Shown: in pieces, positions 52,457 through 61,529 of the stretch
Layout: every line of letters starts with the position of its first letter
How positions within the stretch are numbered: the first letter of the stretch is position 1
Assembly (NCBI RefSeq): GCF_002892835.1
Contig: NZ_PJMB01000002.1
Span: forward strand, 514,863-578,862
Reading direction: 5' to 3'
DNA from: Arthrobacter sp. AFG7.2
GTDB lineage: Bacteria; Actinomycetota; Actinomycetes; Actinomycetales; Micrococcaceae
DNA length: 64,000 nt
Notes under the pieces: generated by a model
Seen by the model: the letters and a program-made list of their open reading frames with translations, nothing else
Told to the model about the DNA's origin: nothing
Database searches by the model: none
Position numbers and translations under genes: made by a program

Positions 52457-52999
52457 TCAGTTGTGCACCGCAGAGTAAAGATTGAGGCTGGACGAAAAAA
52501 CCACCCAGGAAAGATACGGCAGCATCAGCAGGCCGGCTGCGGGGCTTACCGGGCCGAACCGCAGAATCAGGAAGGCAACGGAGCCGGCCAGTCCCGAGAT
52601 GACGAGGAAGGCCGCCCACAGCGACGCGGCACCGAACGCCGGGAAGAGCCCAAAGAAGGCCAGCGGCCACGCGGCATTGAGCACGAGTTGGACGAGGTAG
52701 CCGGCGAGGGTGCCGCCCGTAAGGGCCCCTTTGCGCCACACCAGCCAGGCTGCAACCGCCACACTGGCGTACAGCAGCATCCACATGCTCCGGAACATCC
52801 ACCCCGGTGGCATCCAGGGGGCCTTCACGGACTCCGCGAACCAGCCGCTGGAGTGCAGGATAATGGGGATGGATGCAACGGCCCAGGCTGCCAGGGAGAG
52901 CGCAAAGAACCCCGCCAGGGCAACGGCCTGCCGCCTGCGCCCGATCTCCTGCGGAGCGGGGGCGCCGGAGTTGAAACTCGGGTCATTATCAGCGGCCAC
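52457..52999 (-). CDS. tspO: TspO/MBR family membrane protein
   Basis: Bacterial homologue of the mitochondrial translocator protein, which binds porphyrins and tetrapyrroles. The 180 residues have five predicted helices, with the typical APWMPPGWMFRSMWMLLY, LVLNAAWPLAFFG and LPYLSWVVFSSSLNLYS. An extra ~25-residue hydrophilic N-terminus is present. The start is a GTG. It lies 43 nt downstream of the RNase P RNA on the same strand. Confidence 0.94.
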   Translation of the reverse strand: MAADNDPSFNSGAPAPQEIGRRRQAVALAGFFALSLAAWAVASIPIILHSSGWFAESVKAPWMPPGWMFRSMWMLLYASVAVAAWLVWRKGALTGGTLAGYLVQLVLNAAWPLAFFGLFPAFGAASLWAAFLVISGLAGSVAFLILRFGPVSPAAGLLMLPYLSWVVFSSSLNLYSAVHN

Positions 53000-53041
53000 G
53001 GTTCAGCATCCCCAACACATCGTCCAAGGTCAAACCAGTAT

Positions 53042-53446
53042 GTGGATGGGTTGACCGATACGCCGGGTTCTGTGCTCCCGCTCCGTTACCGGCACGGGAG
53101 TAGCGGCCATCCATCTACGAACGCCGTTGCCGGCGCCCTCCAGCGGCCTACCCGGACACTTGGGCGGGCAGCCCTCAAACGTGTCCTGTCTGGCCTTGCT
53201 CCGGGTGGGGTTTACCTAGCCTTCCCGGTCACCCGGGAAGCTGGTGGTCTCTTACACCACCGTTTCACCCTTACCTGGTTCGTGCCGCTTTCAAACCGGC
53301 GCGACCCAGGCGGTCTGTTTTCTGTGGCACTGGCCTGCGGGTTACCCCGAGTGGGCGTTACCCACCACCCTGCCCTGTGGAGCCCGGACGTTCCTCGAGC
53401 CACTTGCGTGGCGCGCGGCCGCCTGGTCAACCCATCCACCCCCAGT
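53042..53446 (-). ncRNA. rnpB: RNase P RNA component, bacterial class A
   Basis: On the minus strand the ends pair (GTGGATGGGTTGACC with GGTCAACCCATCCAC). The conserved 5' block GAGGAACGTCCGGGCTCC with CACAGGGCAGGG follows, then GGGTAACGCCCACTCGGGG and GGTGAAACGGTGG. The 3' part has the catalytic core CGGCGTATCGGTC. About 400 nt, normal for Actinobacteria. The exact ends are within a few bases. Confidence 0.95.
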
Positions 53447-53489
53447 CTAGCGGCGCCAACGGCTTTCCCTCCGCCGGTAGGATCGGACG

Positions 53490-54254
53490 GTGCTGATTCT
53501 GCTTCCCCCGTCCGAAGGCAAGACGCCCGCAGCCACCGGATCCGCCGTCCACTGGCCTTCCCTGAGCTTCCCCGAACTGAACTCATACCGGGTTAAGGTC
53601 CTGGACGCGCTGGGTACGGTGAGCGCGCACGAGGACGCGCTTGCGTTGCTGGGGGTGGGGGCGTCGTTGAAGGACGACGTCGACCGCAACACACGGCTCC
53701 ATGCCGAACCGGCGGCTCCGGCCCACCAGATCTATTCCGGAGTGCTGTACGACGCCCTGGGCTACAGCACCCTCAGCGCAACGCAGCGCCGCAAGGCTGA
53801 CGAGTCCGTGCTGGTGATTTCCGCGCTGTGGGGTGCCGTCCGGTTCGGCGACAGCGTGCCCGCCTACCGGCTGTCGATGGGGACCGCCCTGCACGACGTC
53901 GGCCGCCTCGCCTCATTCTGGAAGCCGCACCTGACCGGCGTGCTCGCGCCGGCCATTGAGGGGCGGCTTCTGGTGGACTGCAGGTCAAGCACTTACGCAG
54001 CGGCGTGGGCGCCGCCCCCGGCACAGACCGTCGCGGTCAACGTTTTCACTGAGGTGGGCGGGGTGCGGAAAGTGGTGAGCCACTTCGCAAAGCACACCCG
54101 CGGCGAACTGGCCCGGCACCTGCTGTCACGGCGCGGTAATGCTCCTGCGACGCCGTCGGCCCTTCTGAAGGCAGCCCGCGAAACCTGGAACGCAGAATTG
54201 GTGGAAGGCACCAACCGCAAGCCCCACGCACTGAACATCATCCTGCCCGGCTGA
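53490..54254 (+). CDS. yaaA: YaaA/DUF328 family peroxide-stress protein
   Basis: In E. coli YaaA lowers free iron during hydrogen peroxide stress and binds DNA. The 254 residues begin MLILLPPSEGKTPA (GTG start) with the family-typical PPSEGK loop. They also contain the LYDALGYSTLSATQRRKADE, ISALWGAVRFGDSVPAYRLS and HFAKHTRGELARHLL segments. It diverges from the RNase P RNA. No iron-metabolism neighbours are visible. Confidence 0.94.
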   Translation: MLILLPPSEGKTPAATGSAVHWPSLSFPELNSYRVKVLDALGTVSAHEDALALLGVGASLKDDVDRNTRLHAEPAAPAHQIYSGVLYDALGYSTLSATQRRKADESVLVISALWGAVRFGDSVPAYRLSMGTALHDVGRLASFWKPHLTGVLAPAIEGRLLVDCRSSTYAAAWAPPPAQTVAVNVFTEVGGVRKVVSHFAKHTRGELARHLLSRRGNAPATPSALLKAARETWNAELVEGTNRKPHALNIILPG

Positions 54255-54263
54255 GAACCGGCC

Positions 54264-55001
54264 TCAGGCCCACTCTTCGGAGCGGACCAGAATGGCGCCG
54301 GAATCCGGGCAGAAGACGATGTCGTCCACGGCGGCGGCTTTGATTTCGGCAAGGTCTCCCGGGCTCAACTTCATGCCGGACGCCTCGGACGTGCCGTGGA
54401 ACAGCCTGGCCGCGCCCACTCCACGCCTGGCCAGTGTTTTTTCGTAGACGGCAAGCATGCCGGCGTCGAGGCCGGCGGCAAATTCGGCGCGCCGTGCACG
54501 GAGGCCGGCGGCTTCCGCCTCCACCTCGGCCAGTTCCGCATCCAGCTCGGCTTTGATGGTGCCGAAGGATCCCTGGATGTCGTCCACAATCCCCTGCTGC
54601 TGAGCCTGCGTTGCCCGCAGGGAGTCAAGCCGCTCCATCACCTCGAGTTCGATGTCCTCCAGGTCCGAGCGCCGTTTATTGAGCGACGCGATGTCCTTCT
54701 GGAGGGCCACCAGGTCCTTGGACAACCCCGTGCCGCTGTTCAGCCGTGCCTCATCCCGCTGGATGCGCGCCGCCACCTGCTCCACATCCGCCTCCGCGCG
54801 CTTCAGCTCGCCCTCGGCGTCGTGGACGGCAACCTTGGCGGCACCCAGCTCACCGGTGGCAACGGACAGGGCTGCCCGGAGGTCCTTGATGCGAGGGTCG
54901 TTTTCCAGCGAGCGGCGGCGGTTGGCGAGTGACTTCAGCTTGGCGTCCAGCCCCTGCAGTTCGAGTAACTTCAACTGTTCCGCCGGTGCTGCCTTCGCCA
55001 C
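54264..55001 (-). CDS. Coiled-coil protein with degenerate C4-type zinc ribbon
   Basis: 245 residues of the family found in most Actinobacteria near the Nif3-like gene. Two long antiparallel coiled coils occupy about 5-185 (IKDLRAALSVATGELGAAKV, LQKDIASLNKRRSDLEDIE). The C-terminal ribbon is normally CxxC...CxxC. Here it reads FHGTSEASG, then IVFCPDSG, so three of four cysteines are missing. Zinc binding is therefore unlikely. It lies 73 nt downstream of, and on the same strand as, the Nif3-like gene, so co-transcription is likely. The role is unknown; related proteins are candidates for nucleic-acid or membrane binding. Confidence 0.87.
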   Translation of the reverse strand: MAKAAPAEQLKLLELQGLDAKLKSLANRRRSLENDPRIKDLRAALSVATGELGAAKVAVHDAEGELKRAEADVEQVAARIQRDEARLNSGTGLSKDLVALQKDIASLNKRRSDLEDIELEVMERLDSLRATQAQQQGIVDDIQGSFGTIKAELDAELAEVEAEAAGLRARRAEFAAGLDAGMLAVYEKTLARRGVGAARLFHGTSEASGMKLSPGDLAEIKAAAVDDIVFCPDSGAILVRSEEWA

Positions 55002-55074
55002 ATTTACCTCCGCTTGAATCCTGTCCGGCCGCGGCCGGGCACCTGAACGGCGCTTCCTAGACTCTAGCGCCTGC

Positions 55075-56019
55075 TTAGCCCGGAGTCAGGATGAAGTCCC
55101 ACGGATCGCTGTTGGTGGTACTGACCTGGATTTCGATGTCGTGGCCCTGGTCCGACAGGACGTTGCCGAGGGCCGCTGCAGCTGCGGGCAGCCACAGCCA
55201 CTCGCTGGCAAAGTGCGATACATCCACCAAGTACGGCCGGCCGTTCAGCGCCGCCTCCCGTGCTTCAGACGCGGGATGGTGGCGGAGGTCGGCAGTGACA
55301 TAGACATCGGCGTTGCTGGCCCTGACCTCATCGAACAGCGAGTCCCCCGCGCCGCCGCACACGGCAATGCGCCGCACCAGCCCGTCCTTGTCGCCGGACA
55401 CCCGCACTCCCCCTGCCACCGACGGCAGGATGCCGAACACACGGGCTGCAAAATCCCCCAGCGTCATGGCATCGGCCAGGTCACCCACCCGCCCGATGCC
55501 CTCTTCCGGGAGTCCATTTGCTGCCATGGTGAGCGGTGCAACGTCCTGCAGTCCCAGGGCGTCGGCCAGCACATCGGACACGCCCCCGACGGCGGAATCC
55601 CCGTTGGTGTGGACGGTCAGCAGGGCGGTCCCTGACTCGATCAACCTGTGAACCGCCCGGCCTTTTGGAGTGGTGGCAGCGACGGTCGTGACCCCCTTCA
55701 TCAGCAACGGATGGTGCGTGATCAGGAGCTGGGCGCCCCACTTCACGGCTTCGTCGATGACTTCCAGGGTGGGGTCCACGGCAAACATGACCTTGGTGAC
55801 AGGAGCCGACGGGTGGCCGGCCACCAGCCCCACCTCGTCCCAGCTCTCGGCCAGGGATTCAGGCCACAGTTCCTCCACGGCCAGCAGCAGCTCACCCAGG
55901 GTAGCGGCCTGCTGAGGCGTATCCTCACTGGACGGGACGATGCCTTCGCGGTTCCCGCCGTCCTGATTGACGCCGTCGATATTGTCCGGGCCGGTAACGT
56001 CGGTGTCCTCAGGTTCCAT
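55075..56019 (-). CDS. Nif3-like dinuclear metal-centre protein (GTP cyclohydrolase I type 2 family)
   Basis: 314 residues. The Nif3 signature segments are ESWDEVGLVAGHPS, LLITHHPLLMKGVTTV (metal-binding His-His) and ALLTVHTNGDSAVGGVSDVLA. The C-terminal metal ligands lie in LVDVSHFASEWLW. The start is ATG 56019; a longer open frame exists but lacks family similarity, and the first ~45 residues are Asp/Gly/Asn-rich. Function of the family is unsettled. Same-strand pair with the coiled-coil gene downstream. Confidence 0.92.
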   Translation of the reverse strand: MEPEDTDVTGPDNIDGVNQDGGNREGIVPSSEDTPQQAATLGELLLAVEELWPESLAESWDEVGLVAGHPSAPVTKVMFAVDPTLEVIDEAVKWGAQLLITHHPLLMKGVTTVAATTPKGRAVHRLIESGTALLTVHTNGDSAVGGVSDVLADALGLQDVAPLTMAANGLPEEGIGRVGDLADAMTLGDFAARVFGILPSVAGGVRVSGDKDGLVRRIAVCGGAGDSLFDEVRASNADVYVTADLRHHPASEAREAALNGRPYLVDVSHFASEWLWLPAAAAALGNVLSDQGHDIEIQVSTTNSDPWDFILTPG

Positions 56020-56120
56020 AGTCTTAGTTTTACCCCATTGCGCGGTCCCCGCCCGCACGTCAACGAGCGCTGTATTGGACAGCGGGGAATCATCCGGGGC
56101 CGCCAACCATTGAAGAGGTC

Positions 56121-56645
56121 ATGAAAACTTTTGTATTAGGCGGAGGCTGCTTCTGGTGCCTCGACGCCGTCTACCAGAAGACCAGGGGCGTCACTTCAGT
56201 GGTGTCCGGCTACACCGGAGGCCACGATCCGAATCCGGACTATTACTCAGTGTGCAACGGCACTACCGGGCACGCCGAGGTGGTGGCCGTGACGTTCGAC
56301 GAGGAGATCATCCCGGCAGAGGTCATCCTGGACATGTTTTTCGCCCTGCACGATCCCACGACGCTGAACCGCCAGGGTTATGACGTGGGCACCCAGTACC
56401 GGTCGTCGATGTTTTACGAAACCACTGAAGAGAAGATTCTCTTCGAGGAAGCAATCGACCGGAACCAGGCGTTGTGGGCCAACCCCATCGTCACCGAAGT
56501 GGTCCGCCTCCCCCGGTTCCATGTGGCAGAGGAATTCCACCAGGACTACTACGCAAAGCATCCCGAGCAGGGGTACTGCCAGGTGATCATCAACCCCAAA
56601 CTCGCCAAGGCCCGGAAATATTACTCTGCATGGCTTAACGCTTAG
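56121..56645 (+). CDS. msrA: Peptide methionine sulfoxide reductase MsrA
   Basis: Reduces methionine-S-sulfoxide. The 174 residues start MKTFVLGGGCFWC with catalytic Cys10; Cys13 is close by. The GYTGGHDPNPDY, NRQGYDVGTQYRS and EFHQDYYAKHPEQGYC segments, with the C-terminal cysteine, complete the family pattern. It diverges from the Nif3-like gene and stands alone. Confidence 0.97.
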   Translation: MKTFVLGGGCFWCLDAVYQKTRGVTSVVSGYTGGHDPNPDYYSVCNGTTGHAEVVAVTFDEEIIPAEVILDMFFALHDPTTLNRQGYDVGTQYRSSMFYETTEEKILFEEAIDRNQALWANPIVTEVVRLPRFHVAEEFHQDYYAKHPEQGYCQVIINPKLAKARKYYSAWLNA

Positions 56646-56709
56646 CCACCGTTACGCGGCCTCGTTAGGCTGACCTCAGTATTCACCCCTCAAAGATAGG
56701 CGTATGTAC

Positions 56710-57645
56710 ATGGCACGGATCTATGACGATGTAACCCAGCTGGTCGGCGGTACCCCGCTGGTCAAGCTCAACCGGCTCAGCGAGGGGCTGGATGCCACCG
56801 TTGCCGTGAAGCTTGAGTTCTACAACCCGGCCAACAGCGTCAAAGACCGTATCGGCGTCGCCATCGTGGACGCTGCAGAAAAGTCGGGCGCCCTGAAGCC
56901 CGGCGGAACCATTGTTGAAGGCACCTCCGGCAACACCGGTATCGCGCTGGCCATGGTGGGCGCGGCCCGCGGCTACAAGGTCATCCTGACGATGCCGGAG
57001 ACCATGTCCACCGAGCGCCGCGTCATGCTGCGCGCCTTTGGCGCCGAGATCGTGCTGACCCCCGGTTCCGAGGGCATGCGCGGCGCCGTGGAAAAGGCCC
57101 AGGAAATCGTGGCCAACACCGAGAACTCCATCTGGGCGCAGCAGTTTGCCAACGAGGCCAACCCTGAGATCCACCGCAACACCACCGCGGAGGAAATCTG
57201 GGCCGACACCGACGGCGCAGTGGACATCTTTGTTGCAGGCGTGGGCACCGGCGGAACCGTCACCGGCGTCGGCCAGGTCCTGAAAGAGCGGAAGCCCGGC
57301 GTCCAGATCGTTGCGATCGAACCGAAAGACTCGGCGATCCTGAACGGCGGCGCACCCGGCCCGCACAAGATCCAGGGCATCGGCGCCAACTTCGTGCCGG
57401 AAATCCTGGATACCAATGTCTATGACGAAGTGCTGGATGCCACCCTGGAGGATTCCGTCAGGGTCGCCCGCGAACTCGGCGTCAAGGAAGGCATCCTGGG
57501 CGGTATCTCCTCCGGCGCCATCGTCTGGGGCGCCCTTGAACTGGCGAAGCGCCCGGAGAACGCCGGCAAGCTGATCGTCGCAATTGTCTGTGACTTCGGT
57601 GAGCGTTACATCTCCACGGTGCTCTATGACGACATCCGCGGCTGA
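56710..57645 (+). CDS. cysK: Cysteine synthase A (O-acetylserine sulfhydrylase)
   Basis: Makes cysteine from O-acetylserine and sulfide. The 311 residues have the PLP lysine Lys45 in [10 protein letters not shown], the [10 protein letters not shown] phosphate loop and the [12 protein letters not shown] loop. ATG 56710 fits the AGATAGG ribosome site (8-9 nt) better than ATG 56704. The cysE gene follows in the same orientation 39 nt later, so the two form an operon that supplies and uses O-acetylserine. Confidence 0.97.
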   Translation: MARIYDDVTQLVGGTPLVKLNRLSEGLDATVAVKLEFYNPANSVKDRIGVAIVDAAEKSGALKPGGTIVEGTSGNTGIALAMVGAARGYKVILTMPETMSTERRVMLRAFGAEIVLTPGSEGMRGAVEKAQEIVANTENSIWAQQFANEANPEIHRNTTAEEIWADTDGAVDIFVAGVGTGGTVTGVGQVLKERKPGVQIVAIEPKDSAILNGGAPGPHKIQGIGANFVPEILDTNVYDEVLDATLEDSVRVARELGVKEGILGGISSGAIVWGALELAKRPENAGKLIVAIVCDFGERYISTVLYDDIRG

Positions 57646-57684
57646 TCAGGCCGCCGTTCGCCCGTTTCCTGTAGAAAGAACTTT

Positions 57685-58269
57685 GTGGGCTTTTTCGCAA
57701 GACTAAAAGAAGATCTCGATGCCGCCCGGTCACACGACCCGGCGGCTCGGGGTTCTTTCGAAAACTTTTTCGCTTACTCCGGTCTGCACGCCATTTGGAT
57801 CCACCGTCTGACGCACCGCCTGTGGCAGAACCCCGCCCTGCGCTTTCCGGCCCGGCTGCTCTCGCAGTTCGGCAGGTTCGTGACCGGTATCGAGATTCAT
57901 CCCGGCGCAACCGTCGGCCGCCGGTTCTTTATTGACCACGGCATGGGCGTCGTGATTGGGGAAACCGCGGAGATCGGCGAGGACGTGATGATCTATCACG
58001 GCGTAACTCTGGGGGGACGCTCGCTCGCCAGGATAAAACGCCACCCCACGATCGGCGACCGGGTCACCATTGGTGCCGGCGCCAAGATTCTGGGCCCGAT
58101 CATCATTGGCCACGACAGTGCCGTGGGCGCCAACGCGGTGGTGGTGAAGGACGCGCCGCCGGAATCGATCGTCACTGGCGTTCCTGCCAGGTGGCGCCAC
58201 CGGGACGCTCAGCGGGAAACCAAGCCCGCCGTGGACCCGGCCGAGTACGAAATCGAATACCACCTCTGA
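57685..58269 (+). CDS. cysE: Serine O-acetyltransferase
   Basis: Makes O-acetylserine for cysK. The 194 residues are the shorter actinobacterial/plant-like type. They have the left-handed beta-helix hexapeptides ([40 protein letters not shown]), the catalytic His in [11 protein letters not shown], and the C-terminal [20 protein letters not shown]. The start is GTG 57685 with a weak AAAGAAC site. Feedback by cysteine, known in the family, would act at the C-terminus. Confidence 0.97.
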   Translation: MGFFARLKEDLDAARSHDPAARGSFENFFAYSGLHAIWIHRLTHRLWQNPALRFPARLLSQFGRFVTGIEIHPGATVGRRFFIDHGMGVVIGETAEIGEDVMIYHGVTLGGRSLARIKRHPTIGDRVTIGAGAKILGPIIIGHDSAVGANAVVVKDAPPESIVTGVPARWRHRDAQRETKPAVDPAEYEIEYHL

Positions 58270-58314
58270 GACTAGCTGACGGCGCGGGGGCCATTCCTTA
58301 AGCACTGAAACCAC

Positions 58315-58356
58315 AAGGCGGGCAGTTCCCGGATCACCGGAAACTGCCCGCCTTTT
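58315..58356. terminator. Terminator between cysE and gnd
   Basis: AAGGCGGGCAGTTCCCGG pairs with CCGGAAACTGCCCGCCTT with one mismatch and is followed by TTTG. It lies between convergent genes. Confidence 0.85.
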
Positions 58357-58376
58357 GTGTCCCTGAAGCGGAACCC

Positions 58377-59813
58377 TTAGTGGGTGTCTACCGCTTCAAT
58401 TTCGGACTTGTCCTCGCCCCAGAGGGTGTGGAAGGTGCCTTCAGCGTCGACTCGGCCGTAGGTGTGGGCACCGAACAGGTCGCGCTGGCCCTGGATGAGG
58501 GCGGCAGCCACGCGCTTGCGGCGCAGGCCGTCGTAGTAGGCCAGCGAGGAGGAGAAGACGGGAACCGGGATCCCCAGCTGGACGGCGGTGGCCACCACGC
58601 GGCGCCAGGCGGGAAGGGCCCCGGCGATGGCTTCGGTGAAGGCCGGTGCGAAAAGCAGGTTGGCAGGCTTCTCTTCAGCAGCGTAGGCCTTGGTGATGTC
58701 CTTGAGCAGTTCGGCCCGGATGATGCAGCCGGCGCGCCACAGCGAGGCGATCTCGTCGAGCTTCAGGTCCCAGTTGTATTCCTTGGCCGCGGAGGTGAGC
58801 ATGTCCAGGCCCTGGGCGTAGGAGACCAGCTTGGAGGCGTAGAGCGCCTGGCGGACGTCCTCAACGAAGGTTTCGGGGATTTCGACGTCGGCCTCGTTGC
58901 CGGCCAGCAGCTCCTGGCCGAGCCTGCGCTGCTCCGCCTGGGAGGAGAGGGCACGTGCGAAGACGGATTCGGCGATGCCGCTGACCGGGGAACCCAGTTC
59001 CAGTGCGGAAATGACGGTCCAGCGGCCGGTGCCCTTCTGGCCTGCGGCATCTACCACCACGTCCACGAAAGGCTTGCCGGTCTTGGCGTCCACATGGCCC
59101 AGGACCTCGGCGGAGATCTCGATCAGGAAGGAGGACAGCTCGCCCTGGTTCCATTCGGTGAAAATCTTGGCCTGCTCTGCGGGTTCAATGCCGGCACCGG
59201 AGCGGAGCAGGTCGAAGGCTTCACCGATGACCTGCATGTCGGCGTATTCGATGCCGTTGTGGACCATCTTGACGAAGTGGCCGGCGCCGTCGGTGCCCAC
59301 CCAGGCGCAGCACGGTTCGCCGTCGACCTTTGCGGAGATCTTTTCCAGCAGCGGGCCAAGTGCCTTGTAGGACTCCTTGGAACCGCCAGGCATGATGGAG
59401 GGCCCGTTGAGGGCGCCCTCCTCGCCGCCGGAAACGCCGACGCCGACGAAGTGCAGGTCCTTCTTGGCAAGGGCGGCTTCCCGCCGGCGGGTGTCTTCGT
59501 AGTGGGAGTTGCCGGCGTCGATGATGATGTCGCCCGCTTCCAGGAGGGGTTCAAGCTGCTCGATCACGGAGTCAACCGGCTTGCCGGCCTTCACCATGAT
59601 CAGGACCCGGCGGGGCTTCTCGAGGGAATCCACCAACTCCTGCAGGGTCTCGGTCCGGATGAAGTCACCGTCCGAGCCATGCTTGGCCAGCAGGGCGTCG
59701 GTCTTCTCGACCGAACGGTTATGGAGGGCGACAGTGAAGCCGTTCCTGGCCAGGTTGCGGGCAAGGTTGGCGCCCATTACCGCGAGGCCGGTGACACCGA
59801 TGTGTGCAGACAT
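58377..59813 (-). CDS. gnd: 6-phosphogluconate dehydrogenase (decarboxylating)
   Basis: Converts 6-phosphogluconate to ribulose-5-phosphate and CO2 with NADP. The 478 residues have the fingerprint GVTGLAVMGANLARN, HNRSVEKTD for cofactor binding, GVSGGEEGALNGPSIMPGG, KMVHNGIEYADMQ with the catalytic Lys, and the C-terminal RRDLFGAHTYGR. This is the long, dimeric form. ATG 59813 has GGAG 5 nt upstream. It diverges from a GntR regulator 200 bp away. TATATAT in the gap may be its -10. Confidence 0.97.
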   Translation of the reverse strand: MSAHIGVTGLAVMGANLARNLARNGFTVALHNRSVEKTDALLAKHGSDGDFIRTETLQELVDSLEKPRRVLIMVKAGKPVDSVIEQLEPLLEAGDIIIDAGNSHYEDTRRREAALAKKDLHFVGVGVSGGEEGALNGPSIMPGGSKESYKALGPLLEKISAKVDGEPCCAWVGTDGAGHFVKMVHNGIEYADMQVIGEAFDLLRSGAGIEPAEQAKIFTEWNQGELSSFLIEISAEVLGHVDAKTGKPFVDVVVDAAGQKGTGRWTVISALELGSPVSGIAESVFARALSSQAEQRRLGQELLAGNEADVEIPETFVEDVRQALYASKLVSYAQGLDMLTSAAKEYNWDLKLDEIASLWRAGCIIRAELLKDITKAYAAEEKPANLLFAPAFTEAIAGALPAWRRVVATAVQLGIPVPVFSSSLAYYDGLRRKRVAAALIQGQRDLFGAHTYGRVDAEGTFHTLWGEDKSEIEAVDTH

Positions 59814-60012
59814 CAAAACTCCAGTTCATATGTTCGACGGATGTGCAGGAGCTCCACGTTCCGTGAAGCACGCTGCAGACCAAGGGTCTTAATAAAGCAT
59901 ATATATTCCTGAGGTCACAGGAAAGTAACGCCCACGTAATGGAACCGATTGCGTCACCGGCAGTCAAGGGCCTCTGCTTCCCGGCGCACCTGCCCGCACT
60001 AGGCTTAGCTGC

Positions 60013-60738
60013 ATGACCAGCAGCCTGCACCACCGTGCCATCGAGAACCTGGGCGCGCGTATTATCTCGGGGGAGCTTCCTGCCGGCCACATCATGCTCG
60101 CCGAAAAGCTTGAGGATGAGCTCAAGGTTTCGCGATCCGTGATCCGTGAGGCCGTTCGCGTGCTGCAGTCCCTGGGGCTGGTGGAAACAACCAAGCGGGT
60201 GGGAATCCGGGTGCTGCCCTCCAGCCGCTGGAACCCTTTCGACCCGCAGGTCATCAGGTGGCGGCTGGCCGGAGACGCACGCGGCGCGCAGCTTCGCTCC
60301 CTCGCCGAGCTGCGGTCCGCCGTGGAACCTGCTGCTGCCGAACTCGCCGCCCAAAACGCCCCCGCTCCCCTGCGGCTGGAACTTGTGGACGTTGCCCACG
60401 CAATGCGCGACGCCGGGCACAAGGGGGACGTGCCCCGCTTTCTTGAGCTGGACATCCAGTTCCATTCACTGCTCCTGTCCGGCTCCGGCAATGAGATGTT
60501 CGCGAACCTCATGGGGCAGGTGGCGGAGACGCTCACTGGCCGTACGGTGCACGGCCTGATGCCGGACCACCCGCACGAGGCCGCCCTCCAGTGGCACGTG
60601 GACGTGGCTGAGGCAATCGCCAGGGGCGACGCAGTCTCCGCCCGTGAAGCTTCAGACAGGATCATGAGGCGGACCATGTCACAGATGTCGGACACCTGGA
60701 CTGAGCAGCCCCGCGTTTTCATCCCGGTGGACCGCTGA
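60013..60738 (+). CDS. GntR-family (FadR subfamily) regulator, likely of gluconate/pentose-phosphate genes
   Basis: 241 residues: N-terminal winged HTH LEDELKVSRSVIREAVRVLQ (about 34-55), then an all-helical FCD ligand domain (about 95-225) with the metal ligands in LELDIQFHSLLLSG, QWHVDVAEAI and similar positions. It diverges from gnd, so control of gnd by gluconate or 6-phosphogluconate is a reasonable inference. A terminator follows at 60863. Confidence 0.9.
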   Translation: MTSSLHHRAIENLGARIISGELPAGHIMLAEKLEDELKVSRSVIREAVRVLQSLGLVETTKRVGIRVLPSSRWNPFDPQVIRWRLAGDARGAQLRSLAELRSAVEPAAAELAAQNAPAPLRLELVDVAHAMRDAGHKGDVPRFLELDIQFHSLLLSGSGNEMFANLMGQVAETLTGRTVHGLMPDHPHEAALQWHVDVAEAIARGDAVSAREASDRIMRRTMSQMSDTWTEQPRVFIPVDR

Positions 60739-60862
60739 CAACCATGAGCGGCCAGCAGCACCCGAAAAGTCCGGCAACCACATCACCGGCACCAGTGCGG
60801 CGGCAGTCACAGTTCCCACCCGGCTTTTTGTTTCGGGAAGTTCACTGTATATTCATCTCAGA

Positions 60863-60905
60863 CCCTCCACCGCGGCATCCCCCAATAGTCGCGGTGGAGG
60901 GTTTT
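60863..60905 (+). terminator. Terminator downstream of the GntR gene
   Basis: CCCTCCACCGCG pairs perfectly with CGCGGTGGAGGG around a 15-nt loop, followed by TTTT. It lies 125 nt past the regulator's stop codon. Confidence 0.88.
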
Positions 60906-60944
60906 CCACTGCCCGCGGGCTTTTGATCCAGCCGCACCGCACCC

Positions 60945-61235
60945 CTACGCAGCGTCTGCAACAGCTTCCCGCAGCCTCCAGCCACCACCCAGCCCATCCC
61001 TCTCCAGGAGCATGGTGGTCAGCGCTGAACTGCCATTCCTCCCCAGCCTGACCTGAAGCTGCAGGACCTCGACATCCACCCTGCTGAGCCCACGAGGCAT
61101 ACGGCGGCGCGTCTCCCACCAGTTGACCCGCTCAAACCACCTCACTGGCTCCGCACCAACGGCCCATTCCCTGCCATTGCTCAGCACCGCCGTCGGCATA
61201 CCGTCCCGGCCCGTCCGTATAATCACGTGTTCCAT
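60945..61235 (-). CDS. Small conserved protein, possibly DUF6504-like
   Basis: 96 residues. It is rich in Trp and Arg: EPVRWFERVNWWETRRRM, then DVEVLQLQVRLGRNGSSA and TTMLLERDGLGGGWRLREA. It looks like a small beta-rich domain with no membrane helix. I recall DUF6504 as an Arthrobacter-type domain with a WxxxxxWW pattern, but cannot confirm the match. ATG 61235 is preceded by GCAGGG just 0-3 nt away; GTG 61226 has better spacing and may be the true start. It is a single gene on the minus strand. Confidence 0.6.
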   Translation of the reverse strand: MEHVIIRTGRDGMPTAVLSNGREWAVGAEPVRWFERVNWWETRRRMPRGLSRVDVEVLQLQVRLGRNGSSALTTMLLERDGLGGGWRLREAVADAA

Positions 61236-61306
61236 CCCTGCAAGCTATGGCAGGGGGCAGACAATCAGGGCGGTGGCTCATCAGGCAGCCAGGCACTGGG
61301 CAAAGA

Positions 61307-61350
61307 AAAACCCCGCAGTCCCTGCCTGGCGGCGGAAACTGCGGGGTTTT
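61307..61350 (-). terminator. Terminator downstream of tRNA-Val
   Basis: AAAACCCCGCAGT and ACTGCGGGGTTTT are perfect 13-bp arms around an 18-nt loop, with T-rich flanks on the minus strand. It lies 6 nt past the tRNA 3' end. Confidence 0.88.
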
Positions 61351-61355
61351 GTTTG

Positions 61356-61428
61356 TGGGTCCTACCGGGATCGAACCGATGACATCCACGGTGTAAACGT
61401 GGCGCTCTACCAGCTGAGCTAAAGACCC
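61356..61428 (-). tRNA. tRNA-Val (anticodon TAC)
   Basis: Minus-strand cloverleaf: acceptor GGGTCTT/AGGACCC, D-arm TAGCTCAGCTGGTAGA, anticodon arm CCACG-TTTACAC-CGTGG giving TAC, T-arm TCGGTTCGATCCCGG and discriminator A. CCA is not encoded. Confidence 0.97.
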
Positions 61429-61529
61429 ATAGTGGCAACCGGACACTGCTGCGCCCTGACCAACGAACATAGACTCTACCCGAAGTTGGGCACTAAAGGC
61501 GAATCGGCGGACAATCTGTTGGCACCACC

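Noticed and set aside
58380..59912. Plus-strand open frame of about 510 codons opposite gnd
   Set aside because: Shadow of gnd; no domain or ribosome site.
60744..60926. Possible 60-codon gene after the GntR regulator
   Set aside because: It runs through the terminator hairpin and its product is Pro/Arg-rich without features.
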